From contig CAWDLI010000015.1 in the NCBI GenBank assembly GCA_963803245.1, forward strand, positions 417,364-481,363: a DNA stretch of 64,000 bases, given 5' to 3'. Positions 1-9,676 of the stretch are shown piece by piece. Made by a program: the position numbers and the translations under genes. Below the pieces are notes generated by a model that made no database searches, was not told the DNA's origin, and worked only from the letters and a program-made list of their open reading frames with translations. Position 1 is the stretch's first letter. The number at the start of each line of letters is the position of its first letter. Source of the stretch: JACVRW01 sp963803245 (GTDB lineage: Bacteria > Actinomycetota > Thermoleophilia > Solirubrobacterales > Thermoleophilaceae).

Positions 1-450
1 GACGAGCGAGGCGGCCACGAGGAAGGCGAGCGTGGCGTAGGCGCGACCCTCGCTGCCGTAGAAGATCGCGAACGGCGAGAGGGCCACGACCGCCGCTCCC
101 ACCACCCCCGCGCTCTCGCCCAGCGCCCGCCGCCCGGCGAGGTACACGAGCGGCACCGTGGCCGGCCCGAGCAGGAGCGACGGGAGCCGGATGCCCGTGA
201 CCGGGTCGGACGCGATCTTGGTGCCGGCCCAGGCGAGGATGAAGTGGAACGGCGGCGTGCTCTCCAGGTCGTGGACCTGGTCGAGCATGGCGCCGAGGCC
301 GCGGTCGTCGACGCGGGCGAGCAACAGGATCTCGTCGCCGAAGACGCTGTCCCCGAGCGAGCTGAGCCGGAGCACGAAGGCCACGGCCGTGAGCAGTCCC
401 ACGGCGAGCGCGGGCCAGTGCCCGGTCACGAACCGGCGCGCACCTTCCAC
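1..450 (-). CDS. GT-C (GT39-like) membrane glycosyltransferase, N-terminal part; gene runs off the window
   Basis: Only the first 150 residues are present. The GTG start lies in TAGTG, sharing one base with the stop of the upstream gene, so the two are translationally coupled. A hydrophobic segment (about residues 12-30) is followed by FGDE, the acidic doublet GT-C enzymes carry in the first outer loop, then ESTPP (about residue 60) and a second hydrophobic stretch ending in SPFAIFYG. The same landmarks occur in the gene at 4212-5702, so the two are paralogues. GT39-type enzymes use polyprenyl-phosphate sugars on the outer face of the membrane; donor and acceptor here are unknown. The family call rests on motifs and hydropathy, and the missing 3' end prevents a length check. 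Confidence 0.75.
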   Translation of the reverse strand, partial: MEGARRFVTGHWPALAVGLLTAVAFVLRLSSLGDSVFGDEILLLARVDDRGLGAMLDQVHDLESTPPFHFILAWAGTKIASDPVTGIRLPSLLLGPATVPLVYLAGRRALGESAGVVGAAVVALSPFAIFYGSEGRAYATLAFLVAASLV

Positions 451-2267
451 TAGCCGAGCGCCCGTTCGCCGCGATCCGCGCAACCCTCGAGCAGCTCGCT
501 CTCGGCCGTGGTGGGCGCGCGCGAGTAGCCCACGACCACCCGCCCTCGGGCGATGGCCCGGCCGCCCCCTCGCGAGAGGAAGGCGTCGATCGCCCGGGCG
601 TCCTCCTCGGCCCGGGCGTTCGACCGGTAGACCCAGAAGTTGCCTCGGTTCGAGCCCGAGAGGGCGGCCTTCACGCCCTGGGACGGGGCACCGGGGATCG
701 GCGTGGACACCGACGGCTCGAGGCCCTGGCTCTCGAGGCAGCGGCGGATCGCGACCACGCCGTCGTTGACCGGCTCCTTCTTGCTCGACGCGGCGGCGAG
801 CCGGCGCGCGGCCGCGTCGTCGCGCGGCACGTAGACGTGAAGGCGATCGACGTCCATGAGCCGCAGATCGGCCCGGTTGTCGCGCACGTAGGCGATGATC
901 GTGGGGTTCCGGCGCCGGTCGGACGACGCCGGGTCCACGATGATCGCGGCCGGCGCGCTGGCGCCGCGCGGGTCGAAGGTGACCGGGCGCCCGGGGTTCT
1001 CGGCGCGGAGCGAGGTGTAGGAGTCGAGGTCCCACGTCACGAGCGGTCCGGGGCGCAGGTCGGGGGCCATCGCGGCCACCGCCGCGTAGTCGCGCTTCTT
1101 GATGTGCGCGACGTCCCAGACGGCTCCCACGCCCGCCACCAGAAGCGGGGCCACGAGCACCACCGCCGCCACCCGGGCGGGGCCGCCGCGAACGGCGAGC
1201 GCGTGGATCACGAGCGCGCAGATCAGCAGGAGCGGCGGCTGCCACGTGTAGTAGTAGTACGGCAGGGCGTAGCTCAGCCCGAAGGCCAGGAACCCCGCGG
1301 GCACGAGCACGGCGGAGAGCAGGAGCACCGCCGGACCGCGCCTCAGCAGGAACGGCGCGGCCACGAGGCAGGCGAGCACCGCGAGCACCGCCGGCGTGCC
1401 GAGCGCCTTCCACTGCCACCAGAAGTTGGCCCACCAGGGCGCGTGCTCGTAGAGCTTCCCGTCGAACACGAAGGGGTGGCCGATCGCGTCACGCCAGCCG
1501 CTCGTGGTGAACATGAAGTCGATCGCATGGCGCGCCTCGCCGCCCATCGGCACGTAGGTGGCGGCCGCGGTGAGCGCCGCCACCGCTGCCACGGCGGCCG
1601 CCTGTAGGAGGGTCTGCCGCGACAGGCCAAGGGTCACCACGCCCGCCAGCAGGATCGCCGGGAGGGTGAGCACAGCCGGCGCCTTGCAGGCGATGGCCAG
1701 CCCGAGCGCCACCCCGCTGAGCACGGCCGGGCGCCAGCGGCCGCTCTCGGCCCAGCGCCACCCGGCCAGCAGCGCCGCGGTGGCGAGGAAGGCCATGAAG
1801 ACCTCCTGGCGCGCGTAGCGGTCGATCTTCACCTGGCCGAGGTCGTAGTGGCCCACCAGCTCCGGCCGCGGGAGGAGCACCCAGAGGGCGAACGCGAGCA
1901 CGCCCGCCCAGATGCCCGCCTCGCGGCGGCCGAAGAGGAAGAGCAGGACGCCGGTGAGGAGCCCCGCGAGCGCGGCGGGCGCCCGCACGGCGAAATGCCC
2001 GGAGCCGAAGACCACCTGCACCAGCCCCAGCAGGTACTTCACGAGCGGCGGGTTCTCGAGCGCCATCTCGAAGTTGCCGTGCACGTACTGGTAGCCCGCG
2101 TCGCGGTAGACCACCTCGTCGCCGAGCCAGGTGGGCACGCCGAGGCGGAAGAAGTAGACGAACAGCCCGAGGCCCACGAGCGCGGCCATGGCGGCGAGCG
2201 CCAGCGGCGCGCGGTCCGCTGGCGGGGAGCTGGGAGCTTCCCGGGCTTCGAGTCCTGCGGTGCTCAT
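450..2267 (-). CDS. GT-C (GT39/ArnT-like) multi-pass membrane glycosyltransferase
   Basis: About 605 residues. I start at ATG 2267 (MSTAGLEA); the reading frame stays open further upstream, but that extension is basic, low in hydrophobics and would eat into the divergent promoter region. After a first membrane helix (about residues 22-42) comes WLGDEVVYRD, the GT-C acidic pair, followed by NPPLVKYLLG, which resembles the HPPL motif of ArnT/PMT-like enzymes, then about nine further hydrophobic segments. The C-terminal 180 residues are soluble and probably extracytoplasmic. Role: transfer of a sugar from a lipid-phosphate donor outside the membrane; substrate unknown. It is followed with a one-base overlap by another GT-C gene and is divergent from the membrane gene at 2428. 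Confidence 0.75.
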   Translation of the reverse strand: MSTAGLEAREAPSSPPADRAPLALAAMAALVGLGLFVYFFRLGVPTWLGDEVVYRDAGYQYVHGNFEMALENPPLVKYLLGLVQVVFGSGHFAVRAPAALAGLLTGVLLFLFGRREAGIWAGVLAFALWVLLPRPELVGHYDLGQVKIDRYARQEVFMAFLATAALLAGWRWAESGRWRPAVLSGVALGLAIACKAPAVLTLPAILLAGVVTLGLSRQTLLQAAAVAAVAALTAAATYVPMGGEARHAIDFMFTTSGWRDAIGHPFVFDGKLYEHAPWWANFWWQWKALGTPAVLAVLACLVAAPFLLRRGPAVLLLSAVLVPAGFLAFGLSYALPYYYYTWQPPLLLICALVIHALAVRGGPARVAAVVLVAPLLVAGVGAVWDVAHIKKRDYAAVAAMAPDLRPGPLVTWDLDSYTSLRAENPGRPVTFDPRGASAPAAIIVDPASSDRRRNPTIIAYVRDNRADLRLMDVDRLHVYVPRDDAAARRLAAASSKKEPVNDGVVAIRRCLESQGLEPSVSTPIPGAPSQGVKAALSGSNRGNFWVYRSNARAEEDARAIDAFLSRGGGRAIARGRVVVGYSRAPTTAESELLEGCADRGERALG

Positions 2268-2427
2268 GGAGCCTCGGATGTTGATCGATGTCGCCCCACG
2301 CCCTGGAGGGGGCCCGGCGAGCCCGCTCCCAAGTATGGCCGGGGCGCGGCCGTGAGGCGCTGGCCGGACAGGGACAGTCGCACTAGCATCACGGCATGAC
2401 TCGCCGCGTGGCAGACGCCTGAGCTCC

Positions 2428-4212
2428 ATGGCATCCAGCGTCGCCGCGCCCGATGCACCCAACACGCATGTCGCCGCCCCGGCCTCACGGCGGCTGGCCG
2501 ACCAGTGGCCGCTCGCCGTCCTGGCCCTGGCGATGGGAGCCGCCGCGCTCCTCCTGCTCTATCTGACGCGCGGCTTCACCTTCTACTACGACGAGTGGAA
2601 CTTCCTGATCAACCGGCAGGAGTTCACGGCCGACGCCCTGCTCCGGCCGCACAACGAGCACAACGTGATGATCGCGGTGCTGCTCTTCAAGGGGCTCTGG
2701 GAGCTCGTGGGGCTCGACCACTACATCGCGTTCCGCCTGCTCGTGGTGGCGCTCCACCTGCTCTGCGGCGGCCTGCTCTACGTGTATGCCAGGCGCCGCG
2801 TGGGCCCGGTTCTGGCGCTGGCGCCGGCCCTGATCCTGCTCTTCCTCGGAACGGCGTGGGAGATCATCCTCTGGCCCTTCGAGGTGCAGTTCCTGATCCC
2901 GATCGCGGCGGGCCTCGGAGCTTTCATGCTGCTGGAGCGCCGCGAGCTGCGCAGCGATCTGTGGGCGAGCGCGCTCCTGGTGCTGACGCTCGCGGGCGGC
3001 AGCCTCGGCATCCCGATGCTCGTGGGCGCCGGCGTGGACATCGTCTTCCGCCAGGACCGGGTCAGACGGCTGGCGCGCGTGGTGGCGCTGCCGGCCGCGC
3101 TCTACGTGGTCTGGCTGCACGAGTACGACCCGTTCCGCGCGCGCTTCGGCACCTACGAGTCGGTGCCCGGCTTCGTGTTCGAGCAGCTCGGGTCGGCGCT
3201 CGCGGCCATCGCCGGCTTCCAGTACCACTCGGTGCAAACGCCGGCACTCGTGGCGGCCGCCGTGCTTCTGGTGGTGCTGGCCGAGCGCTTCGTGCGCGGC
3301 GGGGTCGACCGCGGACGCCTGGCGGCGATCGTGACGATGGCCCTGGCGTACTGGGCCGCCCTCGCCCTCTACCGGCCGTGGGTGGCTGATCAGGAGCCGA
3401 GCCGGTTCCTGTATGGCGGGGCCCTGCTGGTGCTGCTGGCGCTGCTCGAGGTGGCGCGAGGATGGCGTCCCGGTCCGCGGACGCTCGCGGTCGTGGGGGC
3501 TCTGGTGCTGCTGTCGGCCGTGTCGAACCTCGACGACCTGCGCGACGGGGCGAACCGCGTGCGGGCCTATTCCGACTACGTCGAGCCGGGGCTGGGCGCC
3601 CTCGAGCTCACCCGCGGCCAGGTGCGCGCGAGCTTCCGGCCCGAGCCCACACGTGCCCCGGACATCGTCGCCGGCCGCTACTTCCGCGCCGTGGACCGCT
3701 GGGGCTCGCCGGCCGACAGCCCGGAGCAGATCCTGACCCGCAATCCCGGGCCACGGGCGGCCGCCGACATCGTGCTGGTGGAGGCGCTCCGGCTGAACCT
3801 GCGCCCGGGGACGCTGCCGGCCCCGCCAGGACCGTTGCCGGCGGTGGACGGAGCCGCGAACGGCACCGCCCGCCCGGCGGGCGGCTGCCTCCGGTTCACC
3901 CCGAGCGGCGCGGGCGGCCTCGACCTGCGGCTGCCCGCCGGCGGCGTAGCGCTCAGCGGCAAGGGCCCGGTGGACGTGCAGCTGCGTCGCTTCGGGGACG
4001 ACTTCCAGGCGGACCAGTCCGCTCCGGAGCTCGAGCTCTTCGGCGGCAACCGGCAGGCGTTCGGGCGCGTGGTCCTGCGCGCGCGGACGCTGCGGCTCGA
4101 GGGCGGGCGCCCGGCGCTGCTGCGGATCCCGCCGGACGCCTCCCCCACTCCCTGGCACGCGCGGCTCACGTCGGCCACGCCCCTGACCGTCTGCGGCCTC
4201 CCGGCGCGCTGA
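2428..4212 (+). CDS. Large membrane protein, GT-C-like, paralogue of the gene at 7831-9561
   Basis: 594 residues. The N-terminal tail is followed by about ten hydrophobic segments up to residue 370, then a soluble C-terminal domain of about 220 residues. The first loop carries FYYDEWNFL, an acidic pair placed as in GT-C transferases, then RPHNEHNVM. The paralogue at 7831-9561 keeps this loop (LDEVNFL, EPYNEHVM) and a second block after the last helix (EPTRAP, AGRYF, GSPADSP). I do not recognise a characterised family; a polyprenyl-phosphate-sugar transferase role is inferred from topology and neighbours. Stop and next start overlap as TGATG, so it is coupled to the GT39-like gene downstream. 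Confidence 0.65.
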   Translation: MASSVAAPDAPNTHVAAPASRRLADQWPLAVLALAMGAAALLLLYLTRGFTFYYDEWNFLINRQEFTADALLRPHNEHNVMIAVLLFKGLWELVGLDHYIAFRLLVVALHLLCGGLLYVYARRRVGPVLALAPALILLFLGTAWEIILWPFEVQFLIPIAAGLGAFMLLERRELRSDLWASALLVLTLAGGSLGIPMLVGAGVDIVFRQDRVRRLARVVALPAALYVVWLHEYDPFRARFGTYESVPGFVFEQLGSALAAIAGFQYHSVQTPALVAAAVLLVVLAERFVRGGVDRGRLAAIVTMALAYWAALALYRPWVADQEPSRFLYGGALLVLLALLEVARGWRPGPRTLAVVGALVLLSAVSNLDDLRDGANRVRAYSDYVEPGLGALELTRGQVRASFRPEPTRAPDIVAGRYFRAVDRWGSPADSPEQILTRNPGPRAAADIVLVEALRLNLRPGTLPAPPGPLPAVDGAANGTARPAGGCLRFTPSGAGGLDLRLPAGGVALSGKGPVDVQLRRFGDDFQADQSAPELELFGGNRQAFGRVVLRARTLRLEGGRPALLRIPPDASPTPWHARLTSATPLTVCGLPAR

Positions 4213-5702
4213 TGGCATCACGTGTCCGGAGCGGCCCGGGCTGGCCGACGCTCGCCGTGGCCGCCCTCACCTTGCTCGGCCTGGGCCTGCGCCTGACCGG
4301 GCTCCACGAGGGCCTGTTCGGCGACGAGCTCTACCTCTACGAGATCGCACGGCTCCCTGACATCGGGGACGTCCTGAGCAGGGTCCACGACACGGAGAGC
4401 ACGCCCCCGCTCGGCTTCGTGCTGGCCTGGGCGACCACGAAGCTGGGCGATCCCACCGTCACGGTGCGCCTCCCCTCGCTCGTGCTCGGCACCGCCGCGA
4501 TCCCGTTGACGTACCTGCTGGGCGTGCGCACCGTGGGTCGGCTGCCGGCGCTTGCCGGGGCGGCCTTCTTCGCGCTGAGCCCCTTCGCCATCTGGTACGC
4601 GGACGAGGCGCGCGCCTACTCCACGATGATCTTCCTGGCGCTGCTCGCGGCGCTCGCGCTGGTGCGGGCGCTCGACACCGGTAGGACCGGCTGGTGGGTC
4701 GTCTACGCGATCTCGGCGTGCCTGATCCTCTACACGCACTACATGGGCGTCTTCGTGGTGGTGGCGATGGCGGCCTGGTCGTTCTGGACCCAGCGGGAGC
4801 ACCTGCGCCGGCTGCTGTGGGCACACGCGGCGATCGCGATCGCGTATCTGCCCTGGCTCCCGTCGTTCATCGTGCAGAGCGACGACACCAGCGCCCAGCG
4901 CATCTCCACCTTCAAGCAGTTCACGCCCAAGGGCGTGGTGCGCGAGCTCACGATCGCCGTCGACGGCCATCCCTTCCTGCCGCTCTCGAGCGTGCCCGGC
5001 CGAGCCGCCCTCGTGCTGCTCGGCATCGGGGCCGCCGCGGCGCTGGCGGGGGCCGTCATGCGCCTGCGCGGCGTCTCGCCGGCGGAGGCGGCCCGCTCGC
5101 GCGTGGCCCTGGTGGCGCTCCTGGCCCTCGCCACTCCCGCCGGCGTGGCGCTCTACAGCATCGTCGGCAAGAACTCGTACATCCCGCGCAACCTGTCGGC
5201 GTCGCTGCCGATGCTCTTCCTGGCGCTCGCGGCGGGACTGATGGCGCTGCGCCGTCCCTGGGCGGCGCTCGGCACCGCCTGCGTGCTCCTGGCCCTCAGC
5301 ATCGGCGCCGTGCGCGTCATCGACCCCGACCGCGGCCGTCCGCCCTACCGGCAGGCCGCCGAGTTCGTGGACGCGCGCGACCACGGCGGCGGCGTGGTGA
5401 TCGAGTACCCGCTCTTCCCCGCCTTCGCCAACACCGACATCGCCCTCGCCCGCCACCTGGAGGCGCACCTCGACCGGGCCCACGATCTGCGCCAGGTGCG
5501 CAGTCCCGACAGTCCCGGGTGGGACGGGCTCGGCCGCTACCGGCGGATCTTCGTGGTCACGCCATGGGACGCCACGCACCGCGCCGGCGGCGAGCCGCTC
5601 CCACCGCGGTACGCCGGCCGCTTCCGTCTCGTCGACAGCGACACCTGGCGCGGGATCGTGCCGGTCGCCGCGTTCGAGTACGCGGCCAGGCGCCGGCCCT
5701 AG
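4212..5702 (+). CDS. GT-C (GT39-like) membrane glycosyltransferase
   Basis: 496 residues, start ATG within TGATG overlapping the previous stop. First helix at about residues 12-30, then GLFGDELYLYE with the acidic pair, TESTPPLGF, and a chain of about nine hydrophobic segments. WYADEARAYS in the second outer loop matches the E-R-A-Y element common in GT39/PMT_2 proteins (PF13231). The last 120 residues are soluble. Predicted to use polyprenyl-phosphate sugars on the outer membrane face; acceptor unknown. It is a paralogue of the truncated gene at 1-450. Its stop overlaps the stop of the convergent gene at 5699 by four bases, so there is no room for a classical terminator. Confidence 0.75.
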   Translation: MASRVRSGPGWPTLAVAALTLLGLGLRLTGLHEGLFGDELYLYEIARLPDIGDVLSRVHDTESTPPLGFVLAWATTKLGDPTVTVRLPSLVLGTAAIPLTYLLGVRTVGRLPALAGAAFFALSPFAIWYADEARAYSTMIFLALLAALALVRALDTGRTGWWVVYAISACLILYTHYMGVFVVVAMAAWSFWTQREHLRRLLWAHAAIAIAYLPWLPSFIVQSDDTSAQRISTFKQFTPKGVVRELTIAVDGHPFLPLSSVPGRAALVLLGIGAAAALAGAVMRLRGVSPAEAARSRVALVALLALATPAGVALYSIVGKNSYIPRNLSASLPMLFLALAAGLMALRRPWAALGTACVLLALSIGAVRVIDPDRGRPPYRQAAEFVDARDHGGGVVIEYPLFPAFANTDIALARHLEAHLDRAHDLRQVRSPDSPGWDGLGRYRRIFVVTPWDATHRAGGEPLPPRYAGRFRLVDSDTWRGIVPVAAFEYAARRRP

Positions 5703-7786
5703 GAGGCCCCACAGGCGTCCGGGTCGAGCGGCCCGTCGAGCTTGTAGAGGGACACCAGGCCCCGATCGCGCAGCAGGAGGCGCGCCGCGGGATCGGAGCC
5801 CGTCCAGCCGGCCTCGGCGGGCTGGTCCTTGCGCAGGTTGCCCGGATAGTTGAACGGGGTGGTCACGACGTAGTCGTAGCCGCCGTCGTTCAGCGCCTTG
5901 CGCCACGCGCGGCAGCTCCGGAAAGTCGTGAACGCCCCGTGCGGGCCGTGGCGCGCGACGTACTCCACGCGGTTCGACAGGTCGGCGCCGTAGAGCGGGT
6001 ACTGCACGAAGAAGCCGACGATCCCGATCCGCGCGTCCTCCGCGTCGCTCGCCCAGCGCGCCACGCGGGGCATCGGCCCGTAGTCGTCGTAGCGGTCGCG
6101 CAGGTAGTCGCGCTGCACGAACCAGCCGCCCGCCAGCACCACCAGCGCCAGGAGCGCGCCGCCCAGCGCGAGGCGCGGCCCCGCCGGTCGCCGGCCGGCG
6201 CGCCCGACGAGCACGACGGCGCCCACCAGGGCGAGGAACCCGGCGCCGATGGCCAGCGAGCCCGCGGCGGTCGCGTCCGTGGGGGGCTCGGCGAAGCGGC
6301 CCGTGCGCAGCTCGGTCGGCCAGATCGTGGGGTCGAGCTGAGTGACCAGGAGCGCCGCCGCGTACACGCCGAGCAACACCCACTGCCGGGCCCGGGCTGC
6401 CAGCGCCGGGACGAGTGGAAGCAGCGCCAGGCCGAGCGCGAGCGCCGGCGTGGGGTAGCGAAGGTTGAACTTGAAGAAGAGCGGGTCGTCCTCCGTGCCG
6501 AGCCCCTGCGGGGTGAAGAGGAAGGCCACGGCGCTCACGATCGCCACCACGCCGAGCATCCGCTCAACGCGGGTGCGCCCGGACACGGCGACGGCAACCA
6601 TGCCCACGGCCGCCAACCCGAGCAGGGCCCACCAGGCGGGGCCGTAGGCGTCCAGCAGGCCCGGCAGGAAGGTCCCGCGCAGGACCCCCGGAGTGCCCAC
6701 GTAGTGAATCGGCGAGAAGATGAGCTTCGTCAACGGCGGCGAGGGGAGCGAGAGCGGTCCGAGCTCCAGGTCCGCGGCCGGCACGGGATTGCCGAAGGCG
6801 AACAGGTTGCGGGCGTACCAGAGCGTCCCGAGCGCCAGCAGAGCTCCCAACCAGATGGCCGCCGTGCGCACCCGCCGACCTGTCGGCGTCACCACCACGA
6901 CCCCCAGCGTGAGCGCCACCAGAGGCACCGCCATGGTCAGCTTCGTGCCGAGCGCCGGCGCCGCCGCCAGCGCGGCGATCACGCCGGCCACCCCGGTGGG
7001 CCCTCCGTTCACCAGCAGGGCGGCCGCGGCAAGCAGCAGCGCGATCCCCATCAGGTCGTTGTAGGCCCCGCCCGGCTGGGTCTCGACCATGATCGGCGTG
7101 GCCAGCAGCAGGCAGAGGCCCAGCACGCACGCCGGCCCCTGGCCGTAGCGCCGGCCGAGGCACCAGGCCGCGAGCAGCGCCATGCCGAGCCAGCCCAGGT
7201 TCATGAAGACCGACGCGAAGTCGTTCCCGAACCAGAGCATTCCGAGCGCGTGGAGGAGCCCCGAAGTGGCGGGGTAGAACGCCGTGCCCGCCCCCGTCTC
7301 GAAGAACTGGACGTGGGTGATCGAGCCGTCCTGGACGAAGCTCGCGGCCTGCGGCAGGTGGTACCAGACGGTGTCGGCGCCGGTCATCCCGTTGTCGAGC
7401 GCCGGCAGCACCCGCGTGCACCAGTCCGCGACCACCACGGCCACGCCCGCCACGGCGGCGAGCGCCGGCCACAGCCCCGGGTCGGGGGCCGGCGGGTTGC
7501 CCGGCTCGGCGTGACGCGCGCCCAGCCGCGGGGCCATGCGGGTGACGGCGGCGCCGGCAGCCACCGAGACGAGCGCCACCGACCAGGCGTACAGCAGGCC
7601 GACGAGGCCCAGCAGCTGGAGGATGAGGATCAGGCCGACGAGCGTCAGCACGAGCTGGACGAGGAGGGCGAGAGCCCCGCCCCAGGCCGGGAGCAGGCGT
7701 CTCCTCAGCGCGCCCGCGCCGATCAGAAGCGGAGCCAGGGTGGCGAGCGCCAGCAGGAGGCCGAGTCCGTAGCGGGCGACCGTCAC
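5699..7786 (-). CDS. Large multi-pass membrane protein, probable GT-C-type glycosyltransferase
   Basis: 695 residues from GTG 7786. At least twelve hydrophobic segments are visible; the first four form a compact N-terminal block, then a loop with TGADTVWYHLP (about residue 140) that could hold the acidic catalytic residue, and another with PGGAYNDL. The soluble C-terminus (about 130 residues) contains RDYLRDRYDDYG and ends in DPDACGAS. This layout resembles large actinobacterial GT39-like proteins of unknown substrate, but the FGDE motif of its neighbours is absent, so the family call is weaker. It lies 44 bases downstream of the gene at 7831 on the same strand, probably in one transcript. 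Confidence 0.6.
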   Translation of the reverse strand: MTVARYGLGLLLALATLAPLLIGAGALRRRLLPAWGGALALLVQLVLTLVGLILILQLLGLVGLLYAWSVALVSVAAGAAVTRMAPRLGARHAEPGNPPAPDPGLWPALAAVAGVAVVVADWCTRVLPALDNGMTGADTVWYHLPQAASFVQDGSITHVQFFETGAGTAFYPATSGLLHALGMLWFGNDFASVFMNLGWLGMALLAAWCLGRRYGQGPACVLGLCLLLATPIMVETQPGGAYNDLMGIALLLAAAALLVNGGPTGVAGVIAALAAAPALGTKLTMAVPLVALTLGVVVVTPTGRRVRTAAIWLGALLALGTLWYARNLFAFGNPVPAADLELGPLSLPSPPLTKLIFSPIHYVGTPGVLRGTFLPGLLDAYGPAWWALLGLAAVGMVAVAVSGRTRVERMLGVVAIVSAVAFLFTPQGLGTEDDPLFFKFNLRYPTPALALGLALLPLVPALAARARQWVLLGVYAAALLVTQLDPTIWPTELRTGRFAEPPTDATAAGSLAIGAGFLALVGAVVLVGRAGRRPAGPRLALGGALLALVVLAGGWFVQRDYLRDRYDDYGPMPRVARWASDAEDARIGIVGFFVQYPLYGADLSNRVEYVARHGPHGAFTTFRSCRAWRKALNDGGYDYVVTTPFNYPGNLRKDQPAEAGWTGSDPAARLLLRDRGLVSLYKLDGPLDPDACGAS

Positions 7787-7830
7787 GGTCGCAGCACGCT
7801 AGCGGGCAGGCCGGGTCCCGGCGCAGGGTG

Positions 7831-9561
7831 TCAGGACGATATGGGGCACACCAGCGCGGATCCCCGGCCGGAGAGCCTCAGGTGCCACCGCACCGGGCTG
7901 GGGTCGGCCGGGATGCGCAGGAGCGCGGACTCGCCCTGGACCAGCACCAGCACCAGCGGCGTCAGGAGCGGCTGGAAGAGCCTCGTCGTGAAGTAGCGCT
8001 CCCCCGGAGGGGTTCCGTTGCGCCCGTAGCCGGCGGCGAAGCGGCGGAAACGGAAGACCAGCGGGCCGTCGGCCGGCGCCTGGAACGCCAGGCCGGCGCG
8101 CGGCATGAGCATGTCGCGGCGCGCGACGTCTCCCTCGAGGTCCACCGCCCGGCAACCGGGATACGCCTTGCGGAACCCCTTCTTGGTCACGCCGTGCAGC
8201 CGCACGTCCAGCGCCCTGCTCGACACGATGTCGGCCGCGCGGCGGGGCTCCTCCGGACGCCTGACGATCTCATCCGGGGAGTCCGCCGGCGACCCGAAGA
8301 CGCCGGTGGCGGAGAAGTAGCGCCCGGCCGTCGCGCCCGGAGCGCGCGTGGGCTCGGGCACGAAGTCGTCGGCCACCTGCCCGCGTGCGAGCTCGAGGGC
8401 CCCGAGCGACGGGCCGAGGAACTCCGCGCGCCGGTCGAGGCTCCGCGCCCCGTCGCGCAGGTCGCCGAGCTGCGACGCCACGACCAGGGCAAGCGCGACC
8501 ACGACCGCGGCCCCGGCGGCGGGCGGGATCCGGCGCCTGCCGTACGCGAAGGCCATCAGCAGCAGGAGGAAGGCCGACCCGGGATAGATGTAGCGGCTCG
8601 CCAGCTCGTCGAGCGGCGGCCGGAACAGAGCCACCGACGCCCAGTAGGCGAGCGTCATCGCCGACAGGGCCACCAGCTCGCGCCAGGCCTCGACCCGGCG
8701 CGCGATGGCGTAACCCACCGCGACGGCCAGCAGGGCGGCGAGCGCGGTCCAGAGCACCGGCGCGGCGCCGTACGTGAAGCCCGCCAGCGCGGCCACGTTC
8801 GCGGCCAGGTAGCGGATCAGGAGCCGCGGCAGATCCGTCCACTGGTCGAGCAGGTTGCCCTCGCCGTAGGCGAGCCACCAGACCGCGTAGAGCGCCACCG
8901 GCGCCGCCACCACCCGCGCCATCCGCCTCCCCCGGTCCGGGCCGAGCAGGATCAGCACCGTGGCCCCGATCGCCATGATCATCCCGAGGCTGCCGCTGGC
9001 GATCGCCACGAGCAGGCAGGCGGAGGCGATCAGGTCGCCGCGCCGGTCCCCCCGCTCCAGGGCCAGGAACATGCCGAGGCCCGCGGCCAGCGGGAGCATG
9101 AACACGATCAGGGCAAGCTGGAGCACCACCTCCCAGGCGGTGCCCAGGAAGAGCAGCACCACGGCGGGCACGAGCGCGGGAAGCGCCCCGACCCGGCGCC
9201 GCGCCAGCGCGTAGAGCAGGCCCGCGCAGAGCAGGTGGAGCGCCACGACCGTCAGGCGGTAGGGCAGGTAGGAATCGACGCCAAACAGCCGGAACAGCAC
9301 CTTGTAGGCGAGCAGCGGCGCGACCATGACGTGCTCGTTGTAGGGCTCGAGGAAGGTGTCCACCCCGTGCCCTCCCCGGTACAGCAGGAAGTTGACCTCG
9401 TCGAGCGAGAGGTTGTGCCTGCGGGTCAGCACGAGCATCAGCACCACCGCGGCGAGCATCGCCAGGCCGAGGGCCACGAGGGCCAGCTGGTCCACCGACA
9501 TGCGGCGGCTCACGGATGGGGTCGGTGCGATGAGAGGCATCTTTGGCGGTGCCGCGGACAT
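7831..9561 (-). CDS. Large membrane protein, GT-C-like, paralogue of the gene at 2428-4212
   Basis: About 576 residues from ATG 9561 (MSAAPPKM). ATGs at 9648 and 9540 are also possible; 9561 gives an N-terminal tail of the same length as the paralogue. Around ten hydrophobic segments are followed by a soluble domain of about 210 residues. Loop 1 reads SLDEVNFLLYRGG and EPYNEHVMV; after the last helix the block ARGQV, EPTRAP, AGRYF, GSPADSP is shared with the gene at 2428. The conserved outer loop and conserved post-membrane block suggest a common catalytic or binding function, presumably lipid-linked sugar transfer. No characterised relative is recognised. Confidence 0.65.
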   Translation of the reverse strand: MSAAPPKMPLIAPTPSVSRRMSVDQLALVALGLAMLAAVVLMLVLTRRHNLSLDEVNFLLYRGGHGVDTFLEPYNEHVMVAPLLAYKVLFRLFGVDSYLPYRLTVVALHLLCAGLLYALARRRVGALPALVPAVVLLFLGTAWEVVLQLALIVFMLPLAAGLGMFLALERGDRRGDLIASACLLVAIASGSLGMIMAIGATVLILLGPDRGRRMARVVAAPVALYAVWWLAYGEGNLLDQWTDLPRLLIRYLAANVAALAGFTYGAAPVLWTALAALLAVAVGYAIARRVEAWRELVALSAMTLAYWASVALFRPPLDELASRYIYPGSAFLLLLMAFAYGRRRIPPAAGAAVVVALALVVASQLGDLRDGARSLDRRAEFLGPSLGALELARGQVADDFVPEPTRAPGATAGRYFSATGVFGSPADSPDEIVRRPEEPRRAADIVSSRALDVRLHGVTKKGFRKAYPGCRAVDLEGDVARRDMLMPRAGLAFQAPADGPLVFRFRRFAAGYGRNGTPPGERYFTTRLFQPLLTPLVLVLVQGESALLRIPADPSPVRWHLRLSGRGSALVCPISS

Positions 9562-9676
9562 CGCTCGAACCCGGCTTCCGGTTGCGAACCCGCTCTCGCC
9601 ATGGTCTCCCAGGGTCGTCGCGCGCGCAAGCGGACTTGCCATCGTCATCGCTGTGCTCTGCTACAAACTGCCCCCT

